Below are positions 19,919 through 26,629 of a DNA stretch of 50,422 bases, in pieces. Under the pieces are notes generated by a model. That model ran no database searches, was not told where the DNA came from, and saw nothing but the letters and a program-made list of their open reading frames with translations. The translations under genes and the position numbers were made by a program. Numbering within the stretch: the first letter of the stretch is position 1; each line of letters opens with the position of its first letter. The DNA comes from Pseudomonadota bacterium. GTDB lineage: Bacteria; Pseudomonadota; Gammaproteobacteria; Burkholderiales; Gallionellaceae. The stretch is taken from the NCBI GenBank assembly GCA_021782995.1, contig JAJXUI010000020.1, forward strand, positions 1 to 50,422, written 5' to 3'.

Positions 19919-19951
19919 GTCACTTAAGGTGACAAAATTTGTCACACGACA
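19919..19951 (-). promoter_or_regulatory. Candidate activator (PilR-type) site upstream of pilA
   Basis: This stretch has the 15-base inverted repeat gtcac-ttaag-gtgac (19919-19933), then a further gtcac at 19941 and gacac at 19948. On the minus strand these give CGTGTC and TTGTCACC blocks about 95-130 bases above the -24 element, the usual place for an enhancer-binding activator. It fits the short GTGTC-type repeats described for P. aeruginosa PilR only loosely. Confidence 0.4.
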
Positions 19952-19955
19952 CGCT

Positions 19956-21605
19956 TCAGGGCACATAGCCCGGGATTTTCGCTTCATCCACCACATCAAT
20001 CTGGTCGGCATCCAGAAATTGCTTCGCGTAATCAAGATAGACTTTTTCCCTGACAAAAACATCAAACAAATCAGGGTCGATGTGCCCATTCAATTTGAAT
20101 TGACCGAGTATCGCCAATGATTCAGTCAATGTCTTGCCCGGCTTATATGGCCGGTCTTTTGCAGTAAGCGCTTCAAATATATCCGCAATTCCCATCACTC
20201 TGGCTTGCACGGACATCTGCTCACGCGTAAGCCCTCGAGGATATCCCTTGCCATCCATGCGCTCATGGTGCCCACCTGCGTATTCCGGTACTTTTTTGAG
20301 GTGTTTGGGCCAGGGCAGCGCTTCCAGCATCTTGATGGTAACGTCGATATGATGATTGATAATGTGCCTTTCCGCTTCGGTCAGGGTGCCCGCCCGGATG
20401 CACAGGTTTTCCAGTTCATTTTCCGACAGGAAATGCGCTTTCTCCCCCAGGCTGTTGCTCCAGGTATAGTCAGCAATTTTACGGATACGCAGCTGATGCG
20501 CCTCATCCATTTTTTCCGAGCCGATATTGCAATGGCGTATAAACTCCCTGTCTTCATCCAGCTGCCGGATGCTGGCTGCATATTCAGCACGGATTGCATC
20601 CTCCCGCTCCGCCGTCATGACCGAGCGCTCCTCATACAATGTCCTCAACATCCTGATTTCCGCGTCCCGCTTCAACACTTCAAAGCGGGTATCCACCAGA
20701 TGAATGCGGTCGAATATCGTTTCAAGTTTCGTGGACTTGTCGACAACATGCACCGGTGTCGTGATCTTGCCGCAATCATGCAGCAAGCCGGCAATTTTCA
20801 GTTCATAGCGGTCCTTTTCCGTCATCTCGAAGTTTCGCAACGGTCCGGATGTTGTCCGGTTGACGGCTTCGGCCAGCATCATGGTCAAGACCGGTACACG
20901 CTCGCAGTGCCCCCCCGTGTATTCTGACTTGTCGTCTATTGCGGTATTGATCAGACTGATGAAGGACTCAAACAAGGCCTCCATTTGCTGAATCAATTGC
21001 TGGTTGGTCAGGGCAATGGCAGCTTGTGAGGCCAAGGATTCCAGCAGGCTCTGGTCCTGCCTGGTAAACGGCACGACCTTGTCGCTCTCCCGGTCGTGCG
21101 CATTGATCAGCTGCAAAACGCCTATCAGTTCATTTTCGTGATTGCGCATCGGCACGGCCACCAGCGATGTAGAGCGATAACCGGTCTTCTTGTCAAAACT
21201 CTTGGTTCCCGAGAAATCGAAACCCGCCGCCTCATATGCATCGGGAATATTGACCGAGGTACCGGTAAGCGCAGCATGCGCGACCACCATGTTATGGTTG
21301 GGATTGCCAGATGCATCATATAGCTGGATGGGGTAAAAGGTGATCGGCACGCCTGTCGTGCCGCCCATGGCAATGCCTAGTGAGTCCGTGCGGAGAATTT
21401 CAAACTTGAGGATCTGTTTATCAGGATCAAACAGGTACAGCGTTCCACCATCGGCATTGGTGATGCGTTTGGCCGCCACCATGATTTTTTCCAGCAACCG
21501 GTTGGTATCGCGCTCGTTGGAGAGTGCGATACCAATCGAGTTAAGCTCTTCCAGCCTGCTTAACATAGCAACCTGCTGCAAGTCTCCCGGCGCGTCCTGC
21601 TTCAT
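19956..21605 (-). CDS. GAF/HD-GYP cyclic-di-GMP phosphodiesterase
   Basis: A 549-residue soluble protein. The N-terminal GAF domain (about 10-195) resembles the GAF of the adjacent ATPase gene. The C-terminal HD-GYP domain has LLHDCGK (HD about 276-277) and HHERMDGKGYPRGL (about 443-456), both complete, so it should hydrolyse c-di-GMP. An insertion of about 110 charged helical residues separates the HD pair from the later histidines. The ATG has an AGGGG ribosome binding site. It starts 30 bases after the GAF-ATPase stop, so the two are one operon. It ends about 95-150 bases above the pilA promoter. Confidence 0.92.
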   Translation of the reverse strand: MKQDAPGDLQQVAMLSRLEELNSIGIALSNERDTNRLLEKIMVAAKRITNADGGTLYLFDPDKQILKFEILRTDSLGIAMGGTTGVPITFYPIQLYDASGNPNHNMVVAHAALTGTSVNIPDAYEAAGFDFSGTKSFDKKTGYRSTSLVAVPMRNHENELIGVLQLINAHDRESDKVVPFTRQDQSLLESLASQAAIALTNQQLIQQMEALFESFISLINTAIDDKSEYTGGHCERVPVLTMMLAEAVNRTTSGPLRNFEMTEKDRYELKIAGLLHDCGKITTPVHVVDKSTKLETIFDRIHLVDTRFEVLKRDAEIRMLRTLYEERSVMTAEREDAIRAEYAASIRQLDEDREFIRHCNIGSEKMDEAHQLRIRKIADYTWSNSLGEKAHFLSENELENLCIRAGTLTEAERHIINHHIDVTIKMLEALPWPKHLKKVPEYAGGHHERMDGKGYPRGLTREQMSVQARVMGIADIFEALTAKDRPYKPGKTLTESLAILGQFKLNGHIDPDLFDVFVREKVYLDYAKQFLDADQIDVVDEAKIPGYVP

Positions 21606-21635
21606 TACTGACCCCTGGAAAGATGTGACTTCTGC

Positions 21636-24035
21636 TTACTTGATGCAGACTGCTCGAACCTGGTGTATGTCCGTTACGCCGCTCAATACCTTCTCGATTC
21701 CATCCTGTTTCAGTGTACGCATGCCTTCTTCCAGCGCGCAGGCAAAGAGCTCCGCCACCCTTGCATGTTCCTGAATCAGTTTCTTCAGCGGATCGGTGCC
21801 GATCAGCAATTCGTGCAGGCCGACACGGCCCCGATAGCCGGTATTCGAACAATCGTCGCAACCCACTTTTTCGTAAAGCGTAAATTGCCCCTTGTCATCT
21901 CCAAACAGCTTCACCCATTCACTATACAGTTCCTTGTATGCCGTATTGGGATCCTTCTTCCATTTGGGTGTATTCATCAACTCTTGCGCATACTCTGTCA
22001 GCAACGCACGTATTTCATCCTGAGTGGCGACATGCGGGCGCTTGCACTTTTTGCACAGGCGCTTGGCCAGGCGTTGTGCAAGGATACCCAGCAGGGCATC
22101 GGCAAAGTTGAACGGATCCATACCCATATCCAGCAGACGGATGATGGATTCAGGTGCGCTGTTGGTATGCAGGGTTGCGAATACCAGGTGACCCGTCAGG
22201 GAAGCTTCAATGCCAGTCGAAACAGTTTCCTTGTCGCGCATCTCGCCGACCATGATCACATCCGGATCGGCACGCAAGAAGGCTTTCATCACCGCTGCAA
22301 AATCCAGGCCCGCCTTTTTGTTGACTTGCACCTGACGCAGCCCTTTTTGCGTAATTTCAACCGGATCTTCGGCGGTCCAGATTTTTGTTTCCGGCGTATT
22401 GATATAGCCAAGTACCGAATGCAAGGTTGTGGTTTTACCGGAGCCCGTTGGCCCGCAGACAAAAAACAGTCCATACGGTTTGACGATGGTTTCCTTAAGG
22501 ACCCTGAGGTTATGCACAGACAACCCAAGATCGTCGAGTTTGATCGGCTCACCGGAGGCCAGGATACGCATGACCACATCTTCCACCCCCCCCTGCGAGG
22601 GGATGGTCGCCACACGAAGCTCGATATCCAGCGGACCGAACTTCTTGAACTTGATCTTGCCGTCCTGCGGCTTGCGTTTTTCCGAAATGTCGAGGTCGCA
22701 CATGATTTTCAGACGTGTCACCAGCGCATTGCGGTAGTTGGACGGAATTTCGATATATTTAAGCAGCGAACCATCCTTGCGCAAGCGGATCAACACTTTG
22801 CCTTTGCCGGGCGCCGGTTCAACATGGATATCGGATGCCCCCATCTTGTAGGCATCCACAATGATCTTGTTGACCAGCTTGACCAGCTCGTTATCTGCAG
22901 CCGCATTGACATCATCCTGCCCGATCCCCTCGCCTTCCTCGTCATCTGTACCCAGGGCGCCAAGCAGATCATCCATCGAGCTGCTGTCATCTGCAAAGCC
23001 GCCACCCATATCTCCACCGCCACCATAAAACAGGTCCAGCGTAGACTTGAACTCACGCAGGGGGCACACTTTGAATACCAGGCGATGCTTGGGGAAGATA
23101 TTATTCACAACCCGCGAAGCCTTGATTCGCTCCGGGTCGGTTGTCAGGATGATCAGGCCCTCGGGCGTATCATCAATCGGAATCCAGTGACTGCTTTCCA
23201 CATACTCTCGTCGCAGGTTTTTCAGCAGCTCTGCCGGCTTGATCCTGTCCGATTTGTATGGCTCATATGCAACACCGAAGAATGAGGCCAAGGACTGACC
23301 CAAGTCTGCCATTTTGACCTGGAATTCATCCAGCAATACATCTTCGATATCCACCCCCTTGCGCCGTGCAGTGCGGGTGGCCAGTTCAAACTCTGCAGCC
23401 GACATGGTGGCATTGGAAACCAGGTTGTCATACTTGGTTTTCGCCACGCTGACCTGCTGCTGCCGCTGGCGCAAGGCAACTGAAAGTGTTTGCGCTAGCT
23501 CAATAACACCTTCCTCCACCATCGAAGGAAAAGGGGTGCCTGATTTATTGTTGATGACCTGGATGACACCCACCAGGTCTTTTGTGTCAGCCTCAATTAT
23601 CGGCGCCACCAGCATCTGCTTGGTACGATAACCGGTTCGCTTGTCGACATCCTGCAGGAACCTCAGCTGCGGGCTATACCGTGCCAATTCGGCTTCGTCA
23701 TATACATCGCGGATATTGAGCATTTTTTTGCGAAACGCCACATAACCGGCAATGCTCTGTTCAGCAATTGGCAGTTTGAGGTCTTTGAAGGAATTCAGTC
23801 CGGTTTTGACTTTGGAAACCAGGGACGCCTTGTCATCACCGACCATATAGATGGTCAGTCGATCGGCATTGAACAAGGTGCAGATGTCCTTGCTGACATC
23901 CAGCATGATTTCATCAATATTACTGGTAGCATGGATCTTGTTTGTCACATGGTTCAGGTTACGCGTAAGCTCCAGCTTGGCGGCCATATCTGAAGGATTG
24001 CTGCGACGTTCCACCTGCATATTGACTGTATTCAT
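21636..24035 (-). CDS. GAF-fused PilB/GspE-family secretion/pilus assembly ATPase
   Basis: A 799-residue protein. In order: a GAF domain (about 20-195); a GspE/MshE N-terminal type domain (about 205-345) with a degenerate nucleotide motif; an acidic Gly/Asp-rich linker (about 345-385); and a complete type II/IV ATPase. The ATPase has Walker A GPTGSGKTT at about 528-536, the Asp box AEDPVEIT, Walker B-like DPDVIMVGEMRD, the His box LVFATLHTNSAP, and a tetracysteine zinc site (CKKC about 660, CDDC about 726). A ribosome binding site AGGAG precedes the ATG. Ordinary PilB proteins lack an N-terminal GAF and sit with pilC/pilD; here the neighbours are signalling genes. Probable function: assembly-type motor gated by a small ligand, partner machine unknown. 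Confidence 0.9.
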   Translation of the reverse strand: MNTVNMQVERRSNPSDMAAKLELTRNLNHVTNKIHATSNIDEIMLDVSKDICTLFNADRLTIYMVGDDKASLVSKVKTGLNSFKDLKLPIAEQSIAGYVAFRKKMLNIRDVYDEAELARYSPQLRFLQDVDKRTGYRTKQMLVAPIIEADTKDLVGVIQVINNKSGTPFPSMVEEGVIELAQTLSVALRQRQQQVSVAKTKYDNLVSNATMSAAEFELATRTARRKGVDIEDVLLDEFQVKMADLGQSLASFFGVAYEPYKSDRIKPAELLKNLRREYVESSHWIPIDDTPEGLIILTTDPERIKASRVVNNIFPKHRLVFKVCPLREFKSTLDLFYGGGGDMGGGFADDSSSMDDLLGALGTDDEEGEGIGQDDVNAAADNELVKLVNKIIVDAYKMGASDIHVEPAPGKGKVLIRLRKDGSLLKYIEIPSNYRNALVTRLKIMCDLDISEKRKPQDGKIKFKKFGPLDIELRVATIPSQGGVEDVVMRILASGEPIKLDDLGLSVHNLRVLKETIVKPYGLFFVCGPTGSGKTTTLHSVLGYINTPETKIWTAEDPVEITQKGLRQVQVNKKAGLDFAAVMKAFLRADPDVIMVGEMRDKETVSTGIEASLTGHLVFATLHTNSAPESIIRLLDMGMDPFNFADALLGILAQRLAKRLCKKCKRPHVATQDEIRALLTEYAQELMNTPKWKKDPNTAYKELYSEWVKLFGDDKGQFTLYEKVGCDDCSNTGYRGRVGLHELLIGTDPLKKLIQEHARVAELFACALEEGMRTLKQDGIEKVLSGVTDIHQVRAVCIK

Positions 24036-24087
24036 CTACTGCTCCTATTGCTCTGCATGGGATTTTGCATCCGTGCGCATGCAAATC

Positions 24088-24852
24088 CTAAAATTCAAAT
24101 TCCTGACCATTTTCCAGCATCTGGACATTTCTGTCTTTAACGCATGCAGTTATCTCACGCATGGTCAAATCGCTTTCGCCTGGTTTCAGGTGAGATATAT
24201 GGATGTCCGGCCGGCCTTCAAGTTTCAAGAGCTCAGTCCCCAGCATCGCGGGACACAGGTGCTTTGAACGCACCGCCAGTTCTCTTTCTGAATCAGAAAA
24301 AGCAGTCTCCATGATGACATGCTTTAAATTTTTAATTTTATTAATAATTTTCCAGAATTCATCTTGCTCGGTCGTATCTCCGCTAAATACAAGACTACCT
24401 GCTCCACTGTCCAGCTGGTAGCCGACGGCAGCTATAACGTGATTTGCCGGTAATGCGATGATCGAACCGCCATTCAAAACAACTTTCTCCCCGATCGCAA
24501 TTGGCTGGTAACGCACAAAGGGCGATACGGGATCTGGAATTTGAGCAAAGTCCGGCCATATTTTCCAGTTAAAAATATGCTGCTGCAGCGTTTCCAGTGT
24601 TTCCGGCAAACCGTAAACTGTTAAAGGCCGGTTGCGGATGCCGGCTACACTGTCAAGCATGAATGGAATCGATACGATATGATCGAGATGAGAGTGCGTA
24701 AGAAAAACGCGATCTATCCGGCACATTTCCTGCAGACTGAGATCACACACACCCGTGCCTGCATCCAGCAGGGTATCTTCATCAATCAAAAAGGATGTCG
24801 TCCGCAGCTTGCCGCCTATACCTCCGCTACATCCCAGTATCCTCAGCCTCAT
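24088..24852 (-). CDS. Metallo-beta-lactamase-fold 3',5'-cyclic nucleotide phosphodiesterase (class II-like)
   Basis: A 254-residue protein from the ATG at 24850-24852 (MRLRILGCSGGIGG); the longer frame to 24966 adds a non-homologous N-terminus. The fold motif THSHLDHIVS at about 46-55 matches the start of the class II cAMP phosphodiesterase signature H-x-H-L-D-H-[LIVM]-x-[GS]. Later metal-ligand segments FSGDTT, METAFS and SHLKPGE are present. Predicted to hydrolyse cAMP or a related cyclic nucleotide in the cytoplasm. It lies 52 bases before the GAF-ATPase gene in the same direction. Substrate is inferred from family; other phosphoesters are possible. Confidence 0.8.
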   Translation of the reverse strand: MRLRILGCSGGIGGKLRTTSFLIDEDTLLDAGTGVCDLSLQEMCRIDRVFLTHSHLDHIVSIPFMLDSVAGIRNRPLTVYGLPETLETLQQHIFNWKIWPDFAQIPDPVSPFVRYQPIAIGEKVVLNGGSIIALPANHVIAAVGYQLDSGAGSLVFSGDTTEQDEFWKIINKIKNLKHVIMETAFSDSERELAVRSKHLCPAMLGTELLKLEGRPDIHISHLKPGESDLTMREITACVKDRNVQMLENGQEFEF

Positions 24853-24982
24853 GCCAGCAATTCTCTGAATTAATTGAAGTTTACGATACCCCCAACAATC
24901 AGGCCACGCAGTCACCGTGTACAACCTGTCATCTCGGTACCTGACCAGTTTCACTTGGGTCAGCATCGAGTGATGTAGCGGA

Positions 24983-25780
24983 TTACTTCAGGTAGAACTC
25001 CATCTTCACCCCTGCCAGCTCAATGATGTCATGATCATTCAGTTGCCTGAGGTTTTCACCAATCGACTCCCCATTCACCACCGGAAAAGTGACGCCTTCA
25101 ACATGCGTCAGGAAATAGCCATGGGGGCGTCGAGCCAGCACGGCCACCTGTACCCCGGGCTTGCCAAGCGTCGTCAGGTTCTTGACCAGCTCCAGCTCCT
25201 TGCCGACATTGGGACCATTCAGAATCTGCACCACTGCAGGTCGTTGTGGACCTGCGGTTTTTTCGGGTGCGGCGCCCGCACCTTTGGTGGTCAATTCGGC
25301 AGCTTTGGCCAATGGACCGGACAAGGGTCCTGTTGCAGTGAATTTTCCTGTTGCATCCAGTGCATCTTCCGATGTCACGACGGTCGGAATAGACTGCGTA
25401 GTCGTCAATGCCGGCTTGCTTGCAGCCGGCTTGGCAGGTGCCCGCAGCACCATGGTTTTTTCAAAGTCGGCCGCCGTTGTCTGTGATGGCTGGTCATTCA
25501 GGTATTTAATCTTGTACTTGCCGATTTCAATGACATCAGTGTTCTGCAAAAAATGTTTTTTGGTCGCAATGCCATTCACCATTACGCCATTTGTACTGTC
25601 CAGATCTTCCAGGAAGGAATCATTCTGTATGGTCACAATGGCAGCGTGCTCACCACTCACCGCAAGATTGTCGATCACGATGTCATTGTGCGGCTTGCGC
25701 CCGATGGTCATGCGCTCCTTGTTCAGCGCATATTCCTGCAGCACCACGCCATCCATGCTGAGTATTATTTTTGCTGCCAT
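24983..25780 (-). CDS. Protein with two FHA domains (phosphothreonine reader)
   Basis: A 265-residue cytoplasmic protein. The N-terminal FHA domain (about 5-95) is canonical: G27-R28, S42-x-x-H45 and N64/N69-G70 are the phosphothreonine-contacting positions. A Pro/Ala/Thr-rich linker (about 100-180) contains threonines that could be phosphorylated. The C-terminal domain (about 185-265) keeps the FHA outline but has RRPHGYFLTHVEG in place of the GR...SxxH pattern, so it is probably a structural FHA. The ribosome binding site GGGGAAAG is clear. It lies 18 bases after the phosphatase gene and is the likely reader for the neighbouring kinases. Confidence 0.88.
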   Translation of the reverse strand: MAAKIILSMDGVVLQEYALNKERMTIGRKPHNDIVIDNLAVSGEHAAIVTIQNDSFLEDLDSTNGVMVNGIATKKHFLQNTDVIEIGKYKIKYLNDQPSQTTAADFEKTMVLRAPAKPAASKPALTTTQSIPTVVTSEDALDATGKFTATGPLSGPLAKAAELTTKGAGAAPEKTAGPQRPAVVQILNGPNVGKELELVKNLTTLGKPGVQVAVLARRPHGYFLTHVEGVTFPVVNGESIGENLRQLNDHDIIELAGVKMEFYLK

Positions 25781-25798
25781 ATCATCTTTCCCCGTTGA

Positions 25799-26626
25799 TT
25801 AATTCTTGAACCAAGATAAAAATTTACCGATCACGCTGCGCTGGGCAGCAAAGTCACCATTCACTTTGACTACAATCACGGATACGTTGTCACGGCCACC
25901 ATTGTCATTCGCCGTCTGAATCAGCTGCGATGCCATCAAAGGCAGATTGGCCTTGAGCGTTTTCACGATTTCCGCAATATCATTGTCTTCCACCATGTCA
26001 TTCAAGCCGTCAGAGCACAATACATAGACATCTCCGCGCCTGACTTCATGCACATGGATTTCGGTTTCAACTTCAGCATCTATCCCGACCGCGCGCGTCA
26101 CTAGATTCTTGTTCTGCGACTGGCGGGCATCTGCCTTGCTGATCATTCCGCTGTCAATCTGCTCCTGCAGCAACGAATGGTCCTTGGTAATGCTTTCCAG
26201 TACATCGCCGCGCAACCTGTACATCCGTGAATCGCCAATATGCGCTACTGCGACCCTGTTATCATAAAAAAGTCCGGAAACGATCGTCGTTCCCATGCCC
26301 GAATATTGCGGCTGGCTATGTGCTGCATGATAGATCGAAGAGTTGGCCTTCTGCACATTGTTGCGCAACAGACTTACCGCCACATCACCACCACTTTCTT
26401 CGTCCTGGTCTTCAGGACGAATTTCCTCCATTGCATGCTTGATTTCGGAAATGACGACAGATACAGCTATTCCGCTTGCCACTTCTCCTGCATTATATCC
26501 CCCCATCCCGTCTGCCAGCACCACCAGTCCAAGGTCAGGCTCGCATGCCACACTATCTTCGTTATGTGCCCGCACCATCCCGGGATGGGACATACTCACC
26601 ATTTCCAGAGCATCTTTTATATCCAT
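25799..26626 (-). CDS. PP2C-type Ser/Thr protein phosphatase
   Basis: A 275-residue bacterial PP2C (Stp/PppA type). Metal-binding motifs are complete: RAHNEDS (E23, D24), LADGMGGYNAGE (D39, G40), CSDGLNDMVED and GGRDNVSVIVV. It has no membrane segment. It should dephosphorylate the kinases and substrates of this cluster. It starts 3 bases after the stop of the CHASE2-kinase gene, with AGGGA as its ribosome binding site, so kinase and phosphatase are tightly coupled. Confidence 0.93.
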   Translation of the reverse strand: MDIKDALEMVSMSHPGMVRAHNEDSVACEPDLGLVVLADGMGGYNAGEVASGIAVSVVISEIKHAMEEIRPEDQDEESGGDVAVSLLRNNVQKANSSIYHAAHSQPQYSGMGTTIVSGLFYDNRVAVAHIGDSRMYRLRGDVLESITKDHSLLQEQIDSGMISKADARQSQNKNLVTRAVGIDAEVETEIHVHEVRRGDVYVLCSDGLNDMVEDNDIAEIVKTLKANLPLMASQLIQTANDNGGRDNVSVIVVKVNGDFAAQRSVIGKFLSWFKN

Positions 26627-26629
26627 ACA

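Noticed and set aside
21663-23285. 540-residue plus-strand open frame
   Set aside because: It is antisense to the GAF-ATPase gene, has no recognisable motif or ribosome binding site, and exists because of codon bias in the real gene.
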